Shown here in pieces: positions 1 through 5,236 of a stretch of DNA of 5,236 nt. Source of the stretch: Candidatus Hydrogenedentota bacterium (GTDB lineage: Bacteria; Hydrogenedentota; Hydrogenedentia; Hydrogenedentales; SCBR16-9); assembly GCA_007116095.1 (NCBI GenBank), contig SKJD01000339.1, positions 1 through 5,236 of the forward strand, given 5' to 3'. The position numbers and the translations under genes are program-made. The notes below the pieces were generated by a model, which ran no database searches, was not told the origin of the DNA, and saw only the letters and a program-made list of their open reading frames with translations. The first letter of the stretch is position 1. The number at the start of each line of letters is the position of its first letter.

Positions 1-121
1 CACCGGTCTTGGCAAGCACCATCGTGATGGCGCTCGTCAGCGTTGTCTTACCATGGTCTACGTGGCCGATCGTGCCTACGTTTACGTGCGGCTTTGTCCG
101 CTCAAACTTTGCCTTGGCCAT
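1..121 (-). CDS. tuf: Elongation factor Tu, N-terminal fragment (cut by window edge)
   Basis: EF-Tu is the GTPase that carries aminoacyl-tRNA to the ribosomal A site. Only the first 40 codons are here, and the gene continues past the left edge. The protein opens [20 protein letters not shown], the near-universal EF-Tu start, and the G1/P-loop GHVDHGKT lies at residues 19-26. The ATG at 121-119 is supported by the Shine-Dalgarno AAGGAG at 137-132, ten bases upstream. It follows fusA by 181 nt, the usual str-operon order. That spacer (122-302) holds a small perfect stem GACGC/GCGTC at 186-199 and no convincing promoter or terminator, so I infer readthrough from fusA. Residues 30-40 ([11 protein letters not shown]) differ slightly from E. 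coli but fit the family. Identification is secure; whether the rest of the gene is intact cannot be seen. Confidence 0.97.
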   Translation of the reverse strand, partial: MAKAKFERTKPHVNVGTIGHVDHGKTTLTSAITMVLAKTG

Positions 122-302
122 GCTGAATCATCTCCTTCTCTATTGCCGGCTTACTTTCAGTGCGGCGGTAATAACAGATGTTCGTGACGCCGACGCGTCC
201 ACTTCAGTACATTTCAGCTTAAATTTACGATGTTGTTGAGGCATCGCTTGCGCCATTACGAATTCAGTAACACTTCGCATGACAATCGCTTATCTCTATA
301 TA

Positions 303-2396
303 TTAGAAGCGGTACGAGATACCCGCCCGTTCGAGCACTTCGTTGGCGACATTTACCGGCGCCGGCTCGTATTGTGCAAAGACCATGCTGAATGACGCGC
401 GGCCCTGCGTACGTGAACGCAATTCATTGGCGTATCCAAACATTTCCGCCAGCGGCACCATCGCATGGATGGTTTTGGTCGAGCCGTCGGAAATCATATT
501 TTCCATACGTCCGCGACGGCTGTTGAAGTCGCCAATCACTTCCCCGGTATATTCATCCGGCGTCACCACTTCGACTTCCATGACCGGCTCCAGCAAGACG
601 GGCTTCGCCTTCATGGTGGCGTCTTTCACTGCCATCGAACCGGCAATCTGGAACGCCATTTCTGAGGAGTCCACTTCATGGTACGAACCGAAGGTCAAAA
701 CCACCTTCACATCGACCATCGCATAACCAGCGATTACGCCGGATTCCAAGGCTCCACGGCAACCTTTTTCTACCGCCGGGATATATTCACGGGGAATCAC
801 GCCCCCGACAATCCGGCTCTCAAACACAAAGCCGGTTCCCTTTTCGCCCGGTTCGACCGAGAGGACTACGTGTCCATATTGACCACGACCACCAGTCTGG
901 CGTACAAACTTACATTCGGCTTCGGCAGGCTTGCGAATGGTTTCGCGATACGCCACCATCGGCTGGCCGATATTGGCCTCCACCTTGAACTCGCGCTTCA
1001 TGCGGTCAACGATAATGTCCAGGTGAAGCTCACCCATACCCGCAATAATCGTCTGGCCCGTTTCTTCATCGGTCCGGACCGTAAAAGTCGGATCTTCTTC
1101 CGACAGCTTAACCAGGGCTTCGGACATCTTGTCCTGGTCCGCCTTGGTTTTCGGCTCAATCGCGATGTGCACTACCGGTTCGGGGAAGTCCACACTCATC
1201 AAAGCGATTGGGTGGTTACTGTCGCACAGTGTATCGCTGGTCGTGGTGCTTTTACATCCAATAACCGCTCCGATGTCACCTGCGCGCAACTCTTTGAGAT
1301 CCTTGCGCTGATCCGCATGCATTTCCAGGAGCCGCCCAAGGCGTTCCTTCTTACCGGTACGCGAATTAATTACCTGCTTCCCTGCCTCCAATACACCGGA
1401 ATAGACGCGAATGAAGGTCAGTTTACCCACGTGCGGATCGGTCAAAATCTTGAAAGCCAGGGCGCAGAAAGGTTCGTCGTCCGAAGGGTGGCGAATGAGT
1501 TCTTTATCCTCTTCGTGCGGCACCGTACCTTTGATTTCGCCGGTATCCAATGGTGAAGGAAGATAATCGACAACCGCATCGAGCACCAGGCGCACGCCTT
1601 TGTTTTTCAGGGCTGTGCCACAAAAAACCGGGGTAAATTTGCCTTCAAGCGCGCCTTTGCGAACTGCCGTTTTCAGTTCTTCGACCGTAAAATCTTCGTC
1701 GGCCAAATACTTTTCCATTAATGTGTCGTCGGCGTCGGCAGCCACTTCCAAGAGATTATGATGCCACTCTTTGGCTTGCTCCAGGAATTCAGGCTCGATG
1801 TCAATTTCAACCAACGTATTGGTTATATCATCGCCTTCCCAAGTAAATTGACGCATGGTGACCAGATCGATTACGCCGCGAAAATTTTCTTCACTACCAA
1901 CGGGAAGCTGCATGGGGATGGGGTGTGCGCCCAGGCGATCCGTCATCGATTTCACCGCCTTCTCAAAATTTGCGCCAACGCGGTCCATTTTGTTCACAAA
2001 GGCAAGGCGGGGAACATGATAGCGGTCGGCTTGACGCCACACGGTTTCGGATTGGGGTTGCACACCAGCAACTGCGCAGAAGACCGCAACAGCGCCATCG
2101 AGAACGCGTAGACTACGTTCTACTTCTGCGGTAAAATCGACGTGGCCCGGGGTGTCAATGATATTAACCCGATAGCCCTGCCATTCGCAGGCTGTTGCAG
2201 CGGAGGTGATGGTGATACCGCGTTCCCGTTCCTGATCCATGTAATCCATGGTAGCAGCACCGTCATGGACTTCGCCCACGCGGTACGTTCGACCGGAGTA
2301 AAACAAGACACGTTCTGTAACGGTGGTCTTGCCGGCATCGATATGGGCCATGATTCCAATATTTCGGACTTTATCCAGGGGAAATGTGCGTGCCAC
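303..2396 (-). CDS. fusA: Translation elongation factor G
   Basis: EF-G is the ribosomal GTPase that moves tRNAs and mRNA after peptide transfer and, with RRF, helps recycle ribosomes. The 697 residues match normal EF-G length, and all five domains are present. In the G domain, G1 AHIDAGKTT is at 17-25, G2 RGIT at 59-62, G3 DTPGH at 81-85, G4 NKMD at 135-138 and G5 GTALKNKG at 260-267. Domain II starts near 290. Domain III contains GMGELHLD at 453-460. Domain IV includes [12 protein letters not shown] and the tip loop [10 protein letters not shown]; His573 corresponds to the translocation histidine of Thermus EF-G. Domain V ends in an [16 protein letters not shown] segment. The start is GTG at 2396-2394, chosen because [20 protein letters not shown] is the canonical N-terminus and AGGAA lies eight bases upstream. 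It sits between rpsG and tuf, but an unusual 389-nt spacer separates it from rpsG. No truncation or frameshift is seen, and the P-loop and switch motifs argue for an active GTPase. Confidence 0.98.
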   Translation of the reverse strand: MARTFPLDKVRNIGIMAHIDAGKTTVTERVLFYSGRTYRVGEVHDGAATMDYMDQERERGITITSAATACEWQGYRVNIIDTPGHVDFTAEVERSLRVLDGAVAVFCAVAGVQPQSETVWRQADRYHVPRLAFVNKMDRVGANFEKAVKSMTDRLGAHPIPMQLPVGSEENFRGVIDLVTMRQFTWEGDDITNTLVEIDIEPEFLEQAKEWHHNLLEVAADADDTLMEKYLADEDFTVEELKTAVRKGALEGKFTPVFCGTALKNKGVRLVLDAVVDYLPSPLDTGEIKGTVPHEEDKELIRHPSDDEPFCALAFKILTDPHVGKLTFIRVYSGVLEAGKQVINSRTGKKERLGRLLEMHADQRKDLKELRAGDIGAVIGCKSTTTSDTLCDSNHPIALMSVDFPEPVVHIAIEPKTKADQDKMSEALVKLSEEDPTFTVRTDEETGQTIIAGMGELHLDIIVDRMKREFKVEANIGQPMVAYRETIRKPAEAECKFVRQTGGRGQYGHVVLSVEPGEKGTGFVFESRIVGGVIPREYIPAVEKGCRGALESGVIAGYAMVDVKVVLTFGSYHEVDSSEMAFQIAGSMAVKDATMKAKPVLLEPVMEVEVVTPDEYTGEVIGDFNSRRGRMENMISDGSTKTIHAMVPLAEMFGYANELRSRTQGRASFSMVFAQYEPAPVNVANEVLERAGISYRF

Positions 2397-2404
2397 GGTT
2401 CAAA

Positions 2405-2410
2405 TTCCTA
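2405..2410 (-). promoter_or_regulatory. Ribosome binding site supporting the GTG start of fusA
   Basis: TAGGAA reads on the minus strand with an eight-base gap to the GTG at 2396-2394. No ATG in this frame lies near the canonical N-terminus, so this site together with the conserved [12 protein letters not shown] start fixes a GTG initiation codon. Confidence 0.7.
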
Positions 2411-2689
2411 TTCATCGTTCGGGAAACTCATCTTGTCCAGATACAGGACTGAATGTTATCTTTCCTGCTATTTGCTTCCCAGGACAGGGTTGTCCATGCA
2501 CGCTCTCATCCAGTGAAAATATTGGCACATCAGACCCTACGCTCGCTCAGATTCAACTTTCAATCGGTCGAGGCATAGGTAGTACGCGCAACGGGCTTTC
2601 CAGAGCACGACTCCCTGTCGCAAACCAGTGTAATCAGTTCCTTAGTCTATATTTCAAAGCAACCTGTTTGGTTGTCGTTGTCTTTACAT

Positions 2690-2743
2690 ATTGCCATTGT
2701 GGCAATAAATTAACTTATATAAGCCCTTATGGGCTTTATTGCC
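2690..2743 (-). promoter_or_regulatory. Two mutually exclusive stem-loops downstream of rpsG
   Basis: In minus-strand RNA order, GGCAATAAA (2743-2735) can pair perfectly with TTTATTGCC (2709-2701). That nine-base outer stem encloses an inner hairpin AAGCCC/GGGCTT (2736-2721). The same TTGCC segment can instead pair downstream: ATTGCCA (2706-2700) with TGGCAAT (2696-2690) around a three-base loop. The two folds share bases and cannot coexist. No T-run follows either stem, so neither is a textbook intrinsic terminator. Possible roles are RNA processing or stability at the rpsG 3' end, a switch controlling fusA expression, or a DNA operator (the 17-bp palindrome at 2690-2706). The pairing is seen directly; the function is inference. 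Confidence 0.45.
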
Positions 2744-2785
2744 TCACGGCCTAAGCCGCTTGCAATTCGAATCAAAACGTCTGCG

Positions 2786-3259
2786 TTAGAATCGGAAATG
2801 CGCGAAAGCCTTATTGGCTTCAGCCATGCGATGCATATCATCTTTCCGCTTCACCGTGGAACCCTGCCGATGATAGCAATCCAGCAACTCTGCCGCCAGG
2901 CGCTCTTTCATCGTGCGCTCACCCCGTTTTCGCGAAAAATCAATCACCCACCGAAACGCGATGGCAGTCCGCGTGTTTGGCGCAATCTCAACGGGAACCT
3001 GATATGTAGTACCGCCCACACGACGCGACTTAACCTGGAGCATCGGCTTGGCATTCTCTATGGCCGTCTTGAAGGCGCTGATGGCGTCATCTTCCGGAAT
3101 CTTGCTGTCAAGAATCTCCAATGCACCATAGACAATGGATTCGGCGATGCTCTTTTTGCCGCCCTTCATAACGGCATTAACAAATTTGGTGAGCGTTGCG
3201 CTTCCATACTTCGGGTCCGGCATGGGTATACGCTTGGGTATGCTGCGACGTCTTGCCAT
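2786..3259 (-). CDS. rpsG: 30S ribosomal protein S7
   Basis: S7 is a primary 16S rRNA-binding protein that nucleates assembly of the 30S head and lines the E-site tRNA path. The 157-residue length is typical. The basic N-terminus MARRRSIPKR leads into PDPKYGS at 14-20. KGGKKSIAESIVYGAL at 32-47 is the conserved helix. The beta-hairpin KSRRVGGTTYQVPVEI is at 77-92, RWVIDFSRKRGE at 103-114, and the C-terminus is HRMAEANKAFAHFRF. The ATG at 3259-3257 is fixed by the canonical N-terminus. Its ribosome binding site is weak: AGGT at 3274-3271, eleven bases upstream. This suits translation coupled to or controlled from the rpsL-rpsG spacer, as in E. coli where S7 represses its own synthesis. The stop is TAA at 2788-2786. 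No damage is seen. Confidence 0.98.
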   Translation of the reverse strand: MARRRSIPKRIPMPDPKYGSATLTKFVNAVMKGGKKSIAESIVYGALEILDSKIPEDDAISAFKTAIENAKPMLQVKSRRVGGTTYQVPVEIAPNTRTAIAFRWVIDFSRKRGERTMKERLAAELLDCYHRQGSTVKRKDDMHRMAEANKAFAHFRF

Positions 3260-3361
3260 TGATGTAACGTACCTAACTTTTCGATGCTAAAGGCATCTTA
3301 TGCTTGCCATTCAGAACTCAGCCCTGGCCTCACCGACCAAAGCCATACCACCAAACACCGA
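3260..3361 (-). promoter_or_regulatory. rpsL-rpsG intercistronic region, candidate S7 autoregulatory site
   Basis: The 102-nt gap is close in length to the E. coli rpsL-rpsG spacer, a known S7 target for translational feedback. On the minus strand CTTTGGTC (3342-3335) can pair with GGCCAGGG (3329-3322) around a five-base loop, using some G-U pairs. A perfect five-base stem GATGC/GCATC lies at 3297-3283, about 23 bases before the rpsG ATG. The overlapping segment GGCA...TGCC offers a competing pair. Foldability and the weak rpsG ribosome binding site are seen; S7 binding is inferred from the E. coli precedent only. Confidence 0.35.
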
Positions 3362-3784
3362 CTAAACTTTGGGCTTCTTCACGCCGTACTTGGAGCGACT
3401 GACCCAACGTCCCGTATGCACCTGCTTGCCGTTTTCTTCTTTCAGGCCAGCCTGACCACCCATATCGCCGGTGGCGTCCAACACGCCACGTATCAAGTGA
3501 TAGCGCACGCCCGGAAGGTCCTTTACACGACCGCCACGAATCATTACCTGCGAGTGCTCTTGCAGGTTGTGGCCAATTCCCGGAATATAAGTCGCCACTT
3601 CGAAACCATTCTTCAGACGAACACGCGCAACTTTACGCAATGCTGAGTTCGGCTTCTTCGGAGTCATTGTAAACACACGTGTACATGTACCCGACGCTTG
3701 CGGCGAGGCTTTCAGGGCGGGCGATTTCGTCTTTTGCGCTTTGGTCTTGCGACAATTACGCAACAATTGATTTATGGTTGGCAA
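3362..3784 (-). CDS. rpsL: 30S ribosomal protein S12 with C-terminal insertion
   Basis: S12 sits at the decoding centre and helps monitor codon-anticodon pairing. The core is standard: [17 protein letters not shown] at 41-57, GHNLQEHS at 71-78, [14 protein letters not shown] at 83-96 and the terminal [11 protein letters not shown]. Lys43 and Lys88, whose changes give streptomycin resistance or dependence, are wild type, and Asp89 (the RimO methylthiolation site) is present. Two features are odd. The protein has 140 residues against 124 in E. coli, all explained by a 16-residue insertion between LDATG (102-106) and SRSKYG. Residues 27-32 read SPQASG where CPQKRG is usual. The start is TTG at 3784-3782, fixed by the canonical MPTINQLLR and by AAGGA nine bases upstream. 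The stop is TAG. It is the first gene of the str cluster and the frame is intact. Confidence 0.97.
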   Translation of the reverse strand: MPTINQLLRNCRKTKAQKTKSPALKASPQASGTCTRVFTMTPKKPNSALRKVARVRLKNGFEVATYIPGIGHNLQEHSQVMIRGGRVKDLPGVRYHLIRGVLDATGDMGGQAGLKEENGKQVHTGRWVSRSKYGVKKPKV

Positions 3785-3791
3785 AATTCCG

Positions 3792-3798
3792 CTTCCTT
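3792..3798 (-). promoter_or_regulatory. Ribosome binding site supporting the TTG start of rpsL
   Basis: AAGGAAG reads on the minus strand, with its AAGGA core nine bases before the TTG at 3784-3782. The next in-frame Leu/Met codons would cut into the conserved MPTINQL segment, so this strong site supports TTG initiation. Confidence 0.75.
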
Positions 3799-3875
3799 TA
3801 AGAGAAGTAAATTTGGAGTTATCTATGAAATACCGAGAAAGACCGGAAAGGTATAGTACCGGACAACGGCCCTAC

Positions 3876-3905
3876 ACAATAACAAAAAAAACAACCCGCA
3901 GTCAA
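3876..3905 (-). promoter_or_regulatory. Possible weak promoter overlapping the terminator, upstream of rpsL
   Basis: TTGACT (3905-3900) and TATTGT (3881-3876) are 18 bases apart on the minus strand, with five and four matches to the sigma70 consensus. The -35 lies in the terminator hairpin and the T-run fills the spacer. If real, it would start rpsL transcription about 85 nt before its TTG, independent of the stronger upstream promoter. Chance resemblance is a serious alternative. Confidence 0.25.
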
Positions 3906-3924
3906 GTACTGTTGCGAGTTTTTT
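3884..3924. terminator. Bidirectional intrinsic terminator between hydrolase and rpsL
   Basis: On the minus strand AACTCGCA (3920-3913) pairs with TGCGGGTT (3900-3893), with one G-U pair. An inner CAGT/ACTG pairing is also possible. The stem is followed almost at once by eight T (3891-3884). On the plus strand the same stem runs into six T (3919-3924). This is the clearest terminator in the window. Its position is notable: about 100 nt before the rpsL start and downstream of a good promoter facing rpsL. It therefore ends either a short RNA or a fraction of str-operon transcripts. Confidence 0.8.
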
Positions 3925-4061
3925 CCGTCAATGAGAAGGCAATCACACGCTGCATTGCACCCAGGCCACACTGCACTCAAAAGCGGGCATGCCTCAGACA
4001 TAATCCAATACCGCGCTGTGCATCAGCAAAGCGAAACCTGAGCTAATCTGACAAGTGAATG
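3884..4061 (-). ncRNA. Candidate small RNA or attenuated leader upstream of rpsL
   Basis: A promoter at 4097-4068 and a strong terminator ending at 3884 bracket roughly 175 nt on the minus strand with no convincing coding sequence. The segment shows foldable elements. GCTCAG (4043-4038) pairs with CTGATGC (4026-4020), leaving one bulge. AGCGCGG (4017-4011) pairs with CCCGCT (3987-3982), with one bulged C. The terminator hairpin follows. It does not look like a tRNA, and I saw no SRP-RNA GGAAGGAAGCAGC-type motif or convincing 6S-type long hairpin. The two readings are an independent small RNA, or the str-operon leader with terminator-based attenuation ahead of rpsL. With the flanking elements this accounts for most of the 389-nt gap 3785-4173. 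Confidence 0.35.
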
Positions 4062-4067
4062 ATTCTT

Positions 4068-4097
4068 ATCATATAATTTAGAAAGGCCACATGTCAA
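4068..4097 (-). promoter_or_regulatory. Sigma70-type promoter facing rpsL
   Basis: On the minus strand a perfect -35 TTGACA (4097-4092) and a -10 TATGAT (4073-4068, five of six matches) are 18 bases apart. Nine T lie just upstream (4107-4099) and could act as an UP-like element. The expected transcription start is near 4061. This is the best promoter in the window and the likely main driver of rpsL-rpsG-fusA-tuf or of a short RNA ahead of it. An inverted repeat ATGAT-TCTT-ATCAT (4059-4072) overlaps the -10 and start region. Confidence 0.7.
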
Positions 4098-4126
4098 CAA
4101 AAAAAAATTCATCCTTACCAATCAGC

Positions 4127-4160
4127 AAGGTGGCGTCACGATTTTCATGCGACGCCCCTT
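4127..4160 (-). terminator. Long hairpin just after the serine hydrolase stop
   Basis: On the minus strand AAGG then GGCGTCGC (4160-4149) pairs with GTGACGCC, a bulged A, then CCTT (4139-4127). The stem is about twelve pairs with one G-U and a nine-base loop, and it starts 13 nt after the hydrolase TGA. No T-run follows directly; nine T come about 20 nt later at 4107-4099. It probably ends or stabilises the hydrolase transcript, but it is not a canonical intrinsic terminator in this direction. On the plus strand only four T follow the stem. Confidence 0.45.
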
Positions 4161-4173
4161 TTGATGACGGCCA

Positions 4174-5236
4174 TCAGCGCAGTACAGGTACGGCGTCGGC
4201 CAGGAAATTGCTCACTTCATTACGTAAACGGACCGTAACTTCATCCGATGGCGGCGAATCGCTGGTCAGGTAGGTAAAGGCCAGGTCGCGGGTCGGATCG
4301 CCAATACCGATCACCGTGTTAATGCCAGCATGCCCGAAAGCCGTTGGGTCCAACTTGGAACCAAAGCCGAACCAGCCACTCTCCGTTTCGCCCCGGGTCA
4401 GCCAACCCAGTGCCCAGTAATCGTGGGTAGGCGTTTCTCCAGCGGCAATTGCTGCGTCAATTTTGTCCTGGTAGACCACGCGCATCATTTCATTCCAGGT
4501 CGCCTCCTCCAGAATCCGCACATCACCCCAGCGCCCTTTGTTCAGGTGCATGTTCAGAAAGCGCATCATGTCTTCGGTCGTGCAGAGTAAGCCCCCGGAG
4601 GGATGTCCCAGGAATCCAAATTCCATATCATCCCAGCTCGTCGGCGCTTCGTCCGGTTGCGGCGTAATCGACAGTGGGGTCCCCCGAGGCGGCATGTCAA
4701 AATAGCTGCTGTTCATACCCAAGGGTTCAAAGAGTCGCTCCCGACACAACTGCGCCCAGGTCATGTTGTCCGACACGATACGCGCCACTGCCGCCGGTAC
4801 AAATAGGCTGGAGCGGGCATGGTAGGGCGTACGGGAGCCCGGCTCCCATTCCACTTCCGCGGCGCAAGCTTCCTCAATGGCCGCCTGCCAAGCCGCTTCC
4901 GTGGGCACGTCAGAGGTCAAGGAAGGCAACCCGGCGGAGTGGGTCAGGAAATGCCGGAGGGTCAACGCATCCTTCCCGCCGCCCGTGAATTCAGGGATAT
5001 AGGCCTGCACCGGCAGGTCAATGTCCAGCAATCCCTCCTGGTAAAGTTGCATTACGACCGTCGCGGAAACCGGCTTGGAAAATGAGTAAGCCCGGTGCAC
5101 CACGTCGCGGTGGAAGGGCAGGTTATTGTCGCCAATCCCGCAGTAGGTCCCTTCAAAATGCTCCAGGAAACACTTCCCCTGACAGGTGGCCACCATGGCG
5201 AATCCGGGAATCCCCGCAGCGGCGGTCTCTTCCTGC
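4174..5236 (-). CDS. Beta-lactamase-family serine hydrolase (5' end outside window)
   Basis: This is a penicillin-binding-protein-like hydrolase of the class C beta-lactamase/esterase EstB superfamily; the substrate cannot be inferred. The catalytic SxxK motif is SFSK (5085-5074), in the usual YSFSKPVSA context. The KTG-equivalent is HAG (4332-4324) within FGHAGINTVIGIGDP. LTHSAGLP and SGGLLCTTEDMMRFLNM are further family signatures. The YxN position appears to be YHA (4824-4816), keeping the tyrosine but losing the asparagine. The ATG at 5196 is probably internal: the frame stays open to the edge and encodes AAAGIPGFAMVATCQGK, matching the family's usual N-terminal GIPG-A strand. The real start, and any signal peptide, therefore lies beyond the window. 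About 354 residues are visible, ending at TGA 4176-4174. It is on the str-operon strand but is separated from rpsL by 389 nt with a hairpin and a new promoter, so co-transcription is doubtful. Confidence 0.9.
   Translation of the reverse strand, partial: QEETAAAGIPGFAMVATCQGKCFLEHFEGTYCGIGDNNLPFHRDVVHRAYSFSKPVSATVVMQLYQEGLLDIDLPVQAYIPEFTGGGKDALTLRHFLTHSAGLPSLTSDVPTEAAWQAAIEEACAAEVEWEPGSRTPYHARSSLFVPAAVARIVSDNMTWAQLCRERLFEPLGMNSSYFDMPPRGTPLSITPQPDEAPTSWDDMEFGFLGHPSGGLLCTTEDMMRFLNMHLNKGRWGDVRILEEATWNEMMRVVYQDKIDAAIAAGETPTHDYWALGWLTRGETESGWFGFGSKLDPTAFGHAGINTVIGIGDPTRDLAFTYLTSDSPPSDEVTVRLRNEVSNFLADAVPVLR

Larger units (their letters stand above)
2397..2785 (-). other. Long rpsG-fusA spacer with several short hairpins, no convincing gene
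   Basis: This 389-nt gap lies inside the operon, where many bacteria have only tens of bases. Minus-strand reading frames here are tiny; the longest I noted, 20 codons starting MCQYFHWMR, is not convincing. Short perfect stems are scattered through it: CAACC/GGTTG at 2660-2674, CGAC/GTCG at 2608-2620 and GGACA/TGTCC at 2482-2495, besides the larger structure at 2690-2743. The GGACA and TGTCC motifs recur nearer fusA (GGACA in CTGGACAAG, GTCCTG), so alternative pairings are possible just upstream of the fusA ribosome binding site. I found no promoter with both a good -35 and a good -10. It may be an RNA processing or regulatory region, or simply loosely packed DNA. Confidence 0.5.

Noticed and set aside
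678..1556. 292-codon plus-strand open frame
   Set aside because: It lies wholly antisense to fusA, whose every domain motif is intact. The predicted protein shows no recognisable family, so it is a shadow of fusA codon use.
2323..2754. 143-codon plus-strand frame over the start of fusA and the rpsG-fusA spacer
   Set aside because: Part is antisense to the fusA G domain and the rest is hairpin-rich spacer. No motif and no ribosome binding site evidence supports it.
3362..3784. Streptomycin-resistance changes in S12
   Set aside because: Lys43, Lys88 and Pro91 equivalents are wild type, so no resistance is predicted from these sites.
3819..4001. 60-codon minus-strand frame rich in cysteine (starts MSEACPLLSAVW) running through the terminator
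   Set aside because: It has no Shine-Dalgarno, no recognisable family, and crosses a strong terminator hairpin and T-run. A leader peptide covering the attenuator is conceivable but unsupported.
3774..4046. 90-codon plus-strand frame across the rpsL upstream region
   Set aside because: It overlaps the rpsL start, its ribosome binding site and the terminator on the other strand, and its composition resembles no protein family.
4055..4073. Fur-box-like sequence at the promoter
   Set aside because: Several positions of the inner 7-1-7 Fur consensus mismatch. I retain it only as a generic inverted repeat.

Overview
The window is the ribosomal str operon of a bacterium, read entirely on the minus strand (right to left in window coordinates). 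Gene order along transcription is a serine hydrolase, then rpsL (S12), rpsG (S7), fusA (EF-G) and tuf (EF-Tu). The proteins are clearly bacterial, with a standard fusA1-type EF-G and an S7 ending in HRMAEANKAFAHFRF. I cannot place the phylum from sequence alone. Possible lineage markers are a 16-residue insertion in S12, a TTG start for rpsL, a GTG start for fusA, and spacers much longer than in a compact str operon.

Layout along the minus strand: 5236-4174 is the C-terminal part of a beta-lactamase-fold serine hydrolase whose start lies outside the window. 4173-3785 (389 nt) is noncoding. It holds a long hairpin just after the hydrolase stop, a good sigma70-type promoter (TTGACA, 18 nt, TATGAT), about 135 nt of potentially structured sequence, a strong intrinsic terminator followed by eight T, and the rpsL ribosome binding site. 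3784-3362 is rpsL. A 102-nt spacer follows, similar in length to the E. coli spacer that S7 binds. 3259-2786 is rpsG. 2785-2397 (389 nt) is a second long spacer with no convincing gene, carrying short hairpins and a pair of mutually exclusive stems. 2396-303 is fusA. After a 181-nt spacer, the first 40 codons of tuf run off the left edge.

The four str genes form one functional unit. S12 and S7 are small-subunit proteins of the decoding centre and head. EF-Tu delivers aminoacyl-tRNA and EF-G drives translocation. The hydrolase is on the same strand, but the hairpin and the promoter/terminator between it and rpsL suggest a separate transcription unit.

I see no mobile element, CRISPR array, tRNA, rRNA or evident new system. 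The points most worth a second look are the promoter-to-terminator segment upstream of rpsL (an attenuated leader or a small RNA), the S12 insertion, and the switch-like inverted repeats after rpsG.
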